Of a DNA stretch of 64,000 nt, positions 13,032 through 22,995 are shown piece by piece. The DNA is from Leucosporidium creatinivorum. Lineage: Eukaryota > Basidiomycota > Microbotryomycetes > Leucosporidiales > Leucosporidiaceae. The stretch is taken from contig BCKL01000003.1 in NCBI GenBank assembly GCA_001600635.1, positions 1,344,928-1,408,927 of the forward strand, read 5' to 3'. Made by a program: the position numbers and the translations under genes. A model generated the notes under the pieces. The model was not told the DNA's origin. It searched no databases and was given only the letters and a program-made list of their open reading frames with translations. Position 1 is the stretch's first letter, and each line of letters opens with the position of its first letter.

Positions 13032-13283
13032 TGGAGTGGGTCGCCAAGGGAGGAAGCTGAGCGACGTGTTGGCGAGTACAGTCGATTGAGGATGCGCCAG
13101 ATCCAACCCGAGCAGCGCGACGAGGTCAACGAGGAGGAGGAGGGAGCGAGAGCGCAGGACTTGGAAACGGGCGCGACCAAGCTCAAGTCTCTCAGCTCGC
13201 GAAGGCCGTCACCTGAGCGATTCAGGCTCTGCTTCCTACCACATCTTGCTCACTTGCCAGAGCAGCAGCTACTCGACTACAAA
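13032..13283. promoter_or_regulatory. Shared divergent promoter region (NUP160 / sulfite-oxidase-like)
   Basis: Only 252 bases separate the two start codons, so both promoters and 5' UTRs must lie here. No TATA box or factor site is recognised. This is an inference from gene layout. Confidence 0.5.
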
Positions 13284-14877
13284 ATGACTACAGCGCACCG
13301 TGTACTGTCAGAGCACCCTCTCAACTCCGAACCTCCCCCCGCTGCCTTGGTCGCGGGCGGCTTCCACACCAAAGACGCTCTAGTCTACCACAGGAATCAC
13401 GGAGAAGTCGTCAGACTCGATTCAGCAACGTACACCATTAATCTCACCTCTCCCGAGGGCCTGTTCGACCTTCCGAAACGCGATCTCAAGCTCGACGACG
13501 TCAAGGCGTTCACAAAGGAGCAGGTCGAAGGGCTCTTGATGTGTGCTGGAAACCGCAGGTTCGAGATGAACGAGGAGAAGGAGGTGGAAGGGCTCTGCTG
13601 GGAGAGGGCAGCTCTCGCCAATGCACGCTGGTGAGTCCACGACCCGTCGGAGCTCGGTCGTCGGTTCGGCAGCTGATCATCGAGCATTGCAGGGGTGGAG
13701 CTCTCCTTCGCGATGTCTTGTTGGGTTGGGGAGTATCACCGGAAGGTCCTTTTGATGGCCTGCATTGTCATTTCGAAGCAGAGCAAAAGTGCGACGACGA
13801 CGACTACTTCGGCGCTTCAATTCCGCTCGCGCTCGCCATGTACGTTCTCATGAGTCGAGCAATCCTCAGTTAGGATTCCCGTTGATTTCCGCTTGCCTAC
13901 AGGGACAAGTCGGTGCCGACTCTACTCGCTTACGAGATGAACGGCGACACCCTCCCCGTCGAGCATGGAGGACCTCTGCGCGTGTTCGTGCCCGGAGTCA
14001 TCGGTGCCAGGAGCTGCAAATGGGTTCAGCGCATACTCATCAAGTCGACCGAGAGTGACTGCTTCTACCAGACGAAGGACTGTGAGTCTGCTCCATCGAG
14101 CTCGAGCTGTTCGGCGCCGAGCTAACTCTCTTCGCGCTTCACAGACAAGATCTTGCCCTCCCAAGCAACAGCAGAAACGAAGGACAAGTACATGAAGGAG
14201 ACTGACGCCATGCTGTAGGTCTTGTCTACCCCAAGCCGCTTCTCTCTGCGCTCACCTTCTCCTACTCGCAGCCAATTCTCGATGAACACCGCCATCTGCT
14301 CGCCCGACTCTGGAGCGCATATCCATCTCTCACCCTCATCACCCAAGATCAAAGTAGCCGGCTATGCTTACGGCTCCAACGGTACTCGCCCTTCCTCGTC
14401 AGCTCTCTCCTTCCCTCGCTGACCCTCCCTCCCTCTTCACGCGCGCAGGCACCCCCCTCTCACACGTCTTCGTCGCTCTCCTCCCCTGCTCCACCACCTC
14501 CACCATCTCCTCCCTCCATTCCGACGCAGGCCGCCTCTCTCCCTCCTCTTGGACCTCTGCTACTCTCGAAACGGGCGACTCCTCCCTCCGACCGGACGGG
14601 AAGAACTACGCCTGGACGCTTTGGAAGGCGGCTTTGGAAGTGCCCGGGTTGGCGGTCGAAGCGGGAGAGGATAAGGAGGTGGCGTTGGTCGCTTTTTGTG
14701 GTGAGTTGCGATTGGGAGCGAGCGCCGAGTCGTGGAGAGTCAGAGCTGACCTCGCTTGGATGTGATGCAGAGGATGTCGAAGGCAACAAGCAGCCACTGG
14801 AGACTCCATGGAATCTGAGGGGATTGGGAGAGACGAGCTGGAGTATCGTCAAGGTCAAGGTTTCGCTCTCGGCGTAG
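13284..14877 (+). CDS. Sulfite oxidase-like molybdopterin enzyme
   Basis: The seven exons are 13284..13630, 13693..13839, 13903..14081, 14145..14214, 14272..14381, 14449..14700 and 14771..14877, giving 403 residues. Established family features are present: FHTKDALVYHRNHG near the N-terminus, MCAGNRRFEM with the presumed Mo-binding Cys at about residue 87, then a GGALLRDVLLGWGV block and the C-terminal Ig-like dimerisation domain (residues about 240-403). The enzyme should oxidise sulfite to sulfate with a Moco cofactor. There is no cytochrome b5 domain and no clear mitochondrial presequence, so a soluble cytosolic or peroxisomal plant-type enzyme is likelier than the animal form. The last residues (VKVSLSA) do not make a clear peroxisomal signal. 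Nitrate reductase is ruled out by the length and the lack of b5 and FAD domains. Confidence 0.88.
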
Positions 14878-15250
14878 AGCTCGTTTCGGCGGCGTAGGCG
14901 GAAAGAGCTTGAGCGGGAAGGGATGACTCAGTGCTGTTTGTTAGGTTTGTGTATACCCAGTGGCCTCGTCTGCAACCGGCTCTATGTCCAGGAGGAGCTC
15001 TTCGGCGCCCTTCTCGCTTCGCTGACAGCTCGGCGCTGGTAGTCCTGGCTTCGGATCTCCAGCCTTCGAGCTCCTCCTTTCTTTGTGCGTGTTTCACATG
15101 TCGAAGAAGCATGGCCAGTAGCTACCCTACTGCCCTACACGAACCTCGCTTCTCCTCCATTGTCCTCGGCTGAACTCGAAATCTCGAGGCGACGAGTTCG
15201 AGTGGAGCCCGCCGCCTCTCTTCCTCCTCCGTCTCCCTCTGCTTGTTCTC
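14878..15250. other. Intergenic spacer before the first dehydrogenase
   Basis: This stretch is the 3' flank of the sulfite-oxidase-like gene and the promoter of the following dehydrogenase. No recognisable feature was found. Confidence 0.45.
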
Positions 15251-16537
15251 ATGACTCTCCCCAATCCTCAACGCAAGATCTCTGGTCAAGTAGCTCTCGT
15301 CACAGGTGCTGCACGAGGGATCGGACGAGCGATTGCCCTGCGACTGGCGAGAGATGGCTGTGAGTCCACTCGAGGGCTGAGCGGGGGAGCAAGCGGGTTG
15401 CAAGAGCTGATTTTGCTTTGCGCGGGGTCGTCACAGATGATGTGGCTATTAATGATGTACCACAGAACCAAGAGGGCATCGACGAGGTTGTGAAGGAGAT
15501 CGAGGCGCTCGGAAGGAGGTCGGTCGGAGTGCCGGCTGGTGAGCCTTGCTCGTGCCCTCTCGGCGGCGCCTGTAGCTCACAGAACCTTTTCAGATGTCAG
15601 TGATGTCGATCAAACCGATGCGATGGTCGTCAAGGCGCGTAACCAGTCTCAAGCTCTTGTTCGGCGCACGGTCAGGCTCGCCGAAAGCTGACTTTCAGCT
15701 GTCTCTCTGCGTCTGACAGGTTGTGGAGGTACTTGGACGTCTTGATACTTCAGTCGCCAACGCCGGGATCGCAGAAGTCAAGCCCATCCTCGAGACGACC
15801 GTCGCCGATCGTCGGCGAATGCTCGACATCAATTGCCACGGGCTCATGCATACGGTACGCTACTGAGTTCCCCCTCCCCTCCCACTTTCCTCTTCTTTAG
15901 CTGACTACCCTCCCCTCTGATGTACAGTACATCTCCTCCGCCAAGCAAATGATCAAGCAAGGCGAGGGCGGCCGGATCCTCGGCGCTTGTAGCATCGCTG
16001 CCTACAATCCTGGAGCCCTGATGGCGACCTACGCGAGTAGCAAGTTCTTCGTTAAAGGCTACACACAAAGCGCGGCGAAGGAGTGGGCCAAGTACGGCAT
16101 CAGGTGAGAGCTTACGTTTCGGCGATCGCTTCCGAAACTCTTACTGATGCAGCCTCGCTTGCAGGGTCAACGCCTATGCACCAGGGATTGTCGACACACC
16201 AATGTGGGATCAAATCGACGCCGAGCTGGCTAAGGAGGTTCGTCTCCGTCTCTCTGTTCCTTCTGCTCGAGCACTCGGCGCTTACCTCTCCTCGCATCTC
16301 TGCAGCTCGGTCTCAAGCCGGGCGAGGCTCGTCAAGCCGAAGTCAACCGAGTGGCACTCAAGCGACTCTCTGTTCCGGAAGATGTAGCGAAGCTTGTCTC
16401 TTTCCTCGCTTCGGAGGATGCTGAGTGAGTTCGCCGAGCTCCCCTCTTCGCGGTCGTCGGGCTCGCTGACCTCGAGATGGTGCAGGTACATCACGGGCCA
16501 GTGCATGATCACTGATGGCGGATGCAGTTTCGCATGA
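15251..16537 (+). CDS. Short-chain dehydrogenase/reductase, copy 1
   Basis: The eight exons are 15251..15359, 15437..15538, 15594..15634, 15720..15854, 15928..16103, 16165..16237, 16306..16424 and 16486..16537, giving 268 residues. It is a classical SDR with the cofactor motif TGAARGIG (18-25), NAGIAE, the active-site pair in YASSK and the typical C-terminus YITGQCMITDGGCSFA. Diacetyl/acetoin reductase-type SDRs look closest, but the substrate is not determined by sequence. Intron 3 begins GC (AAG then GCGCGT), where the paralog at 18807-20472 has GT. A GC-AG intron is required to keep the frame. The stop codon is followed within two bases by a copied piece of the RPL11 gene, so the 3' end was remade by rearrangement. 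No lesion is seen in the reading frame. Confidence 0.82.
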
Positions 16538-16538
16538 G

Positions 16539-16774
16539 CCGGGGCGGCCCATGATGACCTGTTGGTAGCGGAGAGGGAGGAGGGAGGAGGAGCGGCAGGA
16601 GAGGAGGGAGTGGAAGGGTTCAAGTCAGTCGGGAATCTCGAGGTTGACGAGGGTGTAGGGAACTCGGCGCACGTAGAAATCCATTCCAAAGACTACAGGA
16701 AAATGATGGTCAGCTCCATTCCGACGACTTGAAAGTAGCGAGGCGAGCTCGGAGGCGCTCCCGAAGCGAGCGAG
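16539..16774 (-). pseudogene. RPL11 gene fragment with its intron (segmental copy)
   Basis: This is a reverse-oriented copy of about 21694..21931 of the RPL11 gene on the same window. It contains the end of RPL11 intron 3, the small exon coding IFGMDFY, all of intron 4 and the first codons of exon 5 (VIMGRPG). It differs at only a few bases. Because introns are present, it arose by DNA duplication and not by reverse transcription. It has no start or end of a gene and should be non-coding. Confidence 0.85.
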
Positions 16775-18806
16775 CCTGCCAGCGCCGAGCCTGAGCTGCT
16801 CCCCTTGCAGTACCTCTGAAGGGCTAAAAATCGGGCAGAGACTTTGAGTACAGTAATCCTATGCTTGACTGCTCTCACTCGTCTGCCGTGAGCTTTCTGG
16901 AGCGGTCTGGAAGCCGAGACAGCTGTGGCAAGGCGTTCGGCGAGCGCTGACGAGCCGATTTCGCGCCGGGAAGTCAAGGCAGAGGGTTTGCAGGGTAGCT
17001 AGAGATGTAATAAACAGCTAAAGGTGCTCTCCTGTACAAGCTGCACCTCATCGTCGGGGCGAGGACCAGCGAAGAGGGCCAAGGCCGAGTTCTCAAAACG
17101 GCTCGCTTCGCCCCTTGCCTCTCTTTCTCTCTTGCCACATCCTCCTGGAGTGGTCTTTGCGTGAAGCATCCTCAAGCATGATGGTCTCGCTCTTGCGAGT
17201 GCAGGCGTCTGTAATACGCTCTGCCACTGGATCAAGGCCCGACTCTTCCTCGCGTGAAGTGCTCGTCGACCTCCAACCTCTTCTAGCGAAGGATCGCAGA
17301 GCAGTGCTCCTCCCTCCGGGGGTTCTGGGAGTATCTCACTCGCGATCCTGGGACGACCGCTTAAGCCTCCCAACAGCTCGCTGCTGCTCTGAGCGGCTCG
17401 ACTGAGATAGAAGCGCCCGAGGAGCTCGCCGCCATTTGCTCCTCCTTAGCGATGGGAAGACCGCTATAGCCTTCCCAGTCAACCCTAGCCCATCCTAGTG
17501 GTGGTGATCTACAGGCTACTGCTCGTCAGCAGTCTTCGCAACGAGGAGCCGCGAGCAAGTGCTCCTCAGGCGTCGACGGGAGGCGCGCTACAAGTCCTCC
17601 CATGCATCTTCCTAGCCGGTTCGTCTTTGATGGTGCTCTTATGATGCGGGGAGGTTATGCAGGTGAGTAGCCCTCTCCCTTGGCCGGACTACTGCTGGAG
17701 AGAATGCTCGGGAGGGACGGGGAGGGCGAAAACGGCGCTTGAGCTGCAGCTGACTAGGCTGCTACGAAGTGAGCAGAGGAGGAGATGCAAGATTGAGCTG
17801 TAGCAAATCCCCAGCTTCTTCAAAAGCCAGAGCTCACCTCCATCTCCTCCCTGTAGATGTCACTCGCGGCGGACGACTTGCTCGCGCGCAAGCTCGGCGC
17901 TCCCTTTCACAGGCAAGTCGTCTCTTTCCTTGCCCCCCGCTCCCTCCCAGGCGTCCGCTACACCAGAGCTTTCAAGTACAGCCGACTGTCAGGATGAGCT
18001 TCGAGAGCTATGGGGTTTGGGAAGGCGAGGGACGAGGGCTGCTTTCGCCGAGCCACGAGCAAGTGTCTGAATTGACGCTTCGCAAGGCGAGGCGGGCAGG
18101 CTGATGACTCTCGAGAGTCCCCAACCACGCCATCATAGCCTGTTGCTGCGTCGGGTCGCGCCTACGCTTTGGTTGAGGGCGCAGAAGTGGGAGGGAGAGC
18201 GGGGGGCTGAATCTCCTCCGCCGAAGGAGCAGCTGATCCTCCATATCTTCGAGTACGTCGCCACGAATAGGCTGACACGCGCTGTTCGAGTTCGCCTAGC
18301 ACATCTTGGTGAGTTGTTAGCTCGCGTCGGACGCTCGAGAGGACTGGTCGAGAAGGGAGACGCTAGCGCCGAAGCGCGCCGAGCTGGAAACTAGCTCACA
18401 GTTGCGAGGTGTAGGCTTTCCAGCGGGCAAGGAAGATACTGCGACGGTTTTGAGTAAGATGATTGTGTGCGTAACATCCTTGCTGCTGCTAGGAGGTGAC
18501 GAGGTCAACCTCGGCGATGCAGCTGCTTTCGGCGCGCAGAGGCGAGGGGCAGGAAGCTGTAGAAAAGAAGGGGTTGGAGCAGTAGAGCGGCGCTTGAGGC
18601 TAGTACGCTCGACAGGCAGCGGTTGGGCGGACCTTGATGGCGAGACAGCGACAAGAGCAGAGGGAGAGCGCCCGGCGGCCAAGTCGAACCTCAAGCGGCG
18701 CCAGCTTCGGGCATCGTTGTGTCGGCATACAGTCGAGCCAGACCGAGGGACGGACCACTGATATACTGATTGCAGCAAACTGCTTGCGGTTGATTTCTCT
18801 CCTCCC
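16775..18806. other. Gene-poor 2-kb spacer between the two dehydrogenase copies
   Basis: The stretch separates the RPL11 fragment from the 3' end of the second dehydrogenase. Open frames on both strands are short and show no conserved motif. One 46-codon frame starting near 17856 (MSLAADDLLARKLG) is noted but not supported by anything else. No tRNA, terminal repeat or transposase could be found. It may be decayed duplicated DNA. Confidence 0.4.
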
Positions 18807-20472
18807 TCAGGCGAAACTGCAGCCGCCGTCAGTGATGATGGTTTGACCTGCGAGACGAGGTGAAGAGGTCAGCTATGGGATACCTAGCGGCGTTGGAGAT
18901 GTAGTTAGAGTTTTACCAGTGATGTATCTGCAGCGAGCGAGGAGATAAGGGCGTCAGTGAGCCTGATGAAGGGAGGCCGAGAGAGCAAGAACTCACTCAG
19001 CGTCGTCTGAGACCATGAAGGAAACGAGCTTGGCTACGTCCTCGGGCACGGAAAGCCGCTTTAGTGTAATAAGATCGTCGACGTATTTGGCCCGAGCCTC
19101 TCCGGGTTGAAGGCCCAGCTGCGAAAGCGAGAAGGAAGTGAAGTGTAAGCTATCCCGCCCGTGGTCGAGCGAAGGTCGGAACCAATCCTCACATCTTTGC
19201 CAAGAGCAGCATCAATCTAGTAGAAAAGCTCATGCGTCAGCTGCGGTCTTACGAAGCGGGAGATGGGGCCAGCGGAGCGCTGAGCGGCAGCGCCGAAGCC
19301 ATGCTCAACGCCGAACAGCATTGAGCCGCGCAAAACTCACCTTGTCCCACATCTGCGAACGTGAAACGGGATTCATGAGTCAGTCAATCTACGAGGCGGC
19401 CGAGCTGGCTCTGCACATCGCCCTGGGTCGGAAACCTGAGCGCCCATCCGCCTCGGCCGAACTTGCTCCCTCTGAGGACTCACAGGAGTGTCTACGATTC
19501 CTGGTGCATAAGCGCAAACTCGGATCCCGTACCGACCCCACTCTTTCGCAGCCACTTGTGTTATTCCCTTGACATACCATTTCGATGCCGAGTAGGTGCC
19601 GAGCATGGGAAAGGTGTTGTAAGAAACGATGGAGGCAGCCCCACTGCAGCCAGCGAGAGAAGGTAGTCAGCGAGGGAACCTACAGAGAGATAAGGCAGTC
19701 GGTGAGAAAGAAGTGCGGCGAGGGCTTCGCCGCCGCGCCGAGCCGGTCGCCAACTCACAGGATTCGTCCTCCGTTGCCTTGCCTGATCATCTGTTTAGCC
19801 GCTGAGATGTACTGCAAAGTGGTAAAAGCCGGTTAGCCAAGGTATAAGGAGAGGAAAGGGAGAAGAGGAAGAGGGGGAGGAGACAACAGCTTGGCGAATC
19901 GGCTCACCGTGTTCTGAAGTCCCTCCACGTTCACCGAGAGCATCTTGCGCCTATCCTCGGGGGTAGTCTCGAGAAGAGGCTTGATCTCCGCGATTCCCGC
20001 GTTTGCGACAGCGGTGTCGAGTCGGCCCAAAGACTTGACGACCTGAGGCGAGCTCGGTTCAGCTCCGGCGATCGTGTTAGCTCGCTGTGGCGCACCTTTG
20101 CGACCATCGCGTCGGTCTGATCTGAGTCACTGACATCTAGAGATTTGATGAGGTGTGTAAGAGTTCTGCAACGGCTGCAGAGAAGCTCTCTGGCTCACCA
20201 GCGACGATGCCGACCGAACGACGACCGAGCGCCTCCACTTGCTTGACGACCTCATGAATCCCCGCTTCGTTGAAGGAGACATCGTTGATGGCGACGTCGT
20301 CTATCGGCAATGCGTTAGCGCTGGTCAGACAGCTTAGAGAGGCGGAAAGCTCACAGCCATCTCGGGCAAGTCGAAGGGCAATAGCTTGACCGATTCCTCG
20401 ACTTGAGCCGGTTACGAGAGCTACTTTGCCGTTAGCCTCCTTGAATGGACTGAGCTGAGTGCTTGCTGCCAT
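18807..20472 (-). CDS. Short-chain dehydrogenase/reductase, copy 2
   Basis: The eleven exons are 20355..20472, 20199..20300, 20096..20136, 19908..20042, 19759..19811, 19484..19643, 19341..19352, 19193..19216, 18997..19118, 18917..18927 and 18807..18847, giving 272 residues. SDR motifs are TGSSRGIG (21-28), NAGIAE, YSASK and YITGQTIITDGGCSFA. Exon boundaries 1-4 match copy 1 exactly (102, 41 and 135 nt exons), proving shared ancestry. This copy has extra introns that isolate a 12-nt exon (Met-Trp-Asp-Lys) and an 11-nt exon (end of YITG), where copy 1 is unbroken. Substrate unknown; diacetyl/acetoin-reductase-like. Its start faces the RPL11 start across about 650 bases. Confidence 0.82.
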
Positions 20473-21119
20473 TGTATCTTGGGTAGTGTTGAGATTGAGG
20501 GAAGACGAGTGAGGCGGAGGACAGAGAAAGAGCCCCGCCGGCGCCGGCGCACCCTTTGAACTCTCTGTCGAGCCCCACCTCTTAGCGCAGTTGCGAGGTT
20601 GGATGCTCTGCTCCCCGCACCCGATACAAGTGGAGGTGCGGTTACATAAGTAGTAGGACGACCGGACGAGCGCACTCCTTGATCAGCTGCAGAATTCGGC
20701 GCCGAAGTGGTGGTCGTCAAAGCTCGGCGTTGAGTTCTGTCGGGCTCGCAAAGGCGCGTGTACGTGTATTGGGATCTGAACAGAAATACGATAGTCCATT
20801 CCAGGCATCTGTAGCTGACACTCGACGCTTGAGGTTGTCGAGCCGACTTTTCGGGGGGCCCGATCGGGCTTTGAACTCGACGCTGGGCAGTTTGGCTCAG
20901 CGAGTGAGCCCTCTTCCTTTCGTCGCTGTCTCGCCATCAAGGTCCGCCCCCCGCCGCTGCTTGTTGGATCTGTAGGCCGTTAGCTAACGTTCTGCTTTCA
21001 TCCCTACCGCCCTACACCCTCTCCACCCTCCCCTACGTCGTCCTAATCGACCTCTGCAAAAACTCGAACCTCGACGCCCTCTTCGACGCTCTCACGCTTC
21101 ACCAACCACCACAGTCACC
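20473..21119. promoter_or_regulatory. Divergent promoter region (dehydrogenase copy 2 / RPL11)
   Basis: These 647 bases lie between two divergent start codons. The RPL11-proximal 100 bases are very pyrimidine-rich (runs of CCCT and CTCC), as is common upstream of fungal ribosomal protein genes. No defined site is recognised. Confidence 0.45.
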
Positions 21120-22118
21120 ATGTCCGAAGTCAAGGCCACCCCCCAGAACCCCATGAAGGAGCTTCGCATTGAGAAGCTCGTCATCAGTGCGTCGCAATGG
21201 ACAGCAGACGAGGAGGAGCTGGGGACTTAGGCGCAGCGAGGGGAGGGCTGACCTATGCCCGTTTACAGACATCTCCGTTGGAGAGTCTGGTGATCGCCTC
21301 ACCCGTGCTTCCAAGGTTCTCGAGCAGCTTACCGGACAGACCCCCGTCACCTCCAAGGCTCGCTACACCGTCCGCTCGTTCGGTATCCGCCGTAACGAGA
21401 AGATTGCCGTTCACGTCACCATCCGTGGCCCCAAGGCGGAGGAGATCCTCGAGCGTGGACTCAAGGTCAAGGAGTACGAGCTCAAGAAGAAGAACTTCTC
21501 CGAGACCGGCAACTTCGGCTTCGGTGCGTCGTGAGGAGGAGCAGCTGGGGGGGGATGCCGACGGGAGGGCTAACCTCTGCCCGTTTACAGGAATCGCCGA
21601 GCACATTGATCTCGGAATCAAGTACGACCCCGGAATCGGAAGTACGTCGCTTTCCCTGCTGTTGTGGAGCTCTCGAGGACGCGTCTCGAGTCGCGCTCGC
21701 TCGCTTCGGGAGCGCCTCCGAGCTCGCCTCGCTACTTTCTTAAGTCGCCGGAATGGAGCTGACCATCATATTCCTGTAGTCTTTGGAATGGATTTCTACG
21801 TGCGCCGAGTTCCCTACACCCTCGTCAACCTCGAGATTCCCGACTGACTTGAACCCTTCCACTCCCTCCTCTCCTGCCGCTCCTCCTCCCTCCTCCCTCT
21901 CCGCTACCAACAGGTCATCATGGGCCGCCCCGGTGGACGTGTCGCCCGTCGCAAGCACTGCACCGCCCGCGTTGGAGCTCCCCACCGCGTTCTCCGCGAG
22001 CAGTCGCAGGCATGGTTCAAGCAGCGCGTGAGTGGGCAGAGGAGCAGGAGAGCTGAGGGGACAGAGCTGACCAGACGCTTCATAGTTCGATGGAATCCTC
22101 CTCGGACGCAAGAACTAA
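21120..22118 (+). CDS. RPL11: 60S ribosomal protein L11 (uL5)
   Basis: The six exons are 21120..21186, 21269..21523, 21591..21641, 21780..21799, 21914..22027 and 22086..22118, giving 179 residues. The sequence follows uL5 along its length: [59 protein letters not shown], then [14 protein letters not shown] and [14 protein letters not shown]. The protein binds 5S rRNA as part of the 5S RNP in the central protuberance of the large subunit. Exon 4 is only 20 nt. Introns 1 and 2 resemble each other over their whole length, from GTGCGTCG to GCCCGTTTACAG, suggesting that one was copied from the other. A fragment of the gene is duplicated at 16539-16774. Confidence 0.95.
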
Positions 22119-22995
22119 GTGGATGTTGTTGTGGGGTGGGGACGTCGGTTGGAGTGAGACTGCAACTGGGCGTCGGCTTTGTTCGAATAACTCAACACCT
22201 CGGCGCGGATGCGATGCTCGGTCGTCGAGAAGGATGGGGATGCGCTGCTTGTTCGGGGCGGGCTCGCTGGGGTTCGAGCGCAGGTCGAGGGGCAGCGGAA
22301 CAGCCGAAGGAGAGTTGAGGGAGGCTGGAGGACCGATGATGGTGATGCTGGTGGAGGAAGGATACGCTACGGCGCACTACTCCACTCAACACCCTCGCCG
22401 AACTCTTCAACACACCTCGCTCGAACCCTCGGCGCCGAACCCTTCCTTCGCTTCGCTCCCCTCCCCTTCGTTCGCCTCGCCATCCTCCAGCCGCCTCCTC
22501 CGCTCCTTTAGCGATTCGGCGGGCAGGCCCTCGCTCGTGCTCCTGACTTCCTTATTCCGCCGCACCGTCTACGACTGTCGAGGCGACCGTCTGACACTTG
22601 AGCTCCTCGCAAAGCGCGAAGCGCAGTGTCCCTCGGCGCTGAAGTCGTCTCTCGAAAGCGAAAGGCGCCCTCGCTGAGGTCTCTGGTCTTCTGCGATCAC
22701 TCCAGCCTCGGTCAAGCTACGTTTGAGCCTCCCCTCCCCGATCGGTCGAGAGGCTCGCCTCACGCGTCAATTGCTCGCTGCCGGCTCGCCGAGCGCTCTC
22801 GAGCTTCGCCGTTCTTCACTGAGCCCACGCCCGCTCGTAGCGCTGCTGAACAGCTCGCGGAGAGACCGAGTGTCGAAGTCGCCGACCGAATTCCGAATCG
22901 CGCTGTCTCGTTCTTGACTTTCGCTCTCACTGCCCCTCCAAGCGGCTCAATTATCTCGACAGTGCCGTCGTTTCCAGATTACGAACACACAACAC
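22119..22995. other. Convergent intergenic spacer (RPL11 / RXT3)
   Basis: This 877-base stretch holds the 3' flanks of RPL11 and RXT3. Open frames here are short and Ser/Pro/Arg-rich, without recognisable motifs. Nothing else is seen. Confidence 0.45.

Noticed and set aside
13032-13106. N-terminal extension of Nup160 to a start at 13106
   Set aside because: The codon there is TTG. The first in-frame ATG is at 13031, though a spliced upstream exon is not excluded.
16775-18806. Possible mobile element in the 2-kb spacer between dehydrogenase copies
   Set aside because: No transposase, reverse transcriptase, terminal repeats or target-site duplication could be recognised.
21783-22031. Open frame starting [10 protein letters not shown], also present at 16282-16689 on the other strand
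   Set aside because: It is not a conserved small protein family: both are the same shifted frame through RPL11 exon 4 and intron 4, repeated because of the segmental copy.
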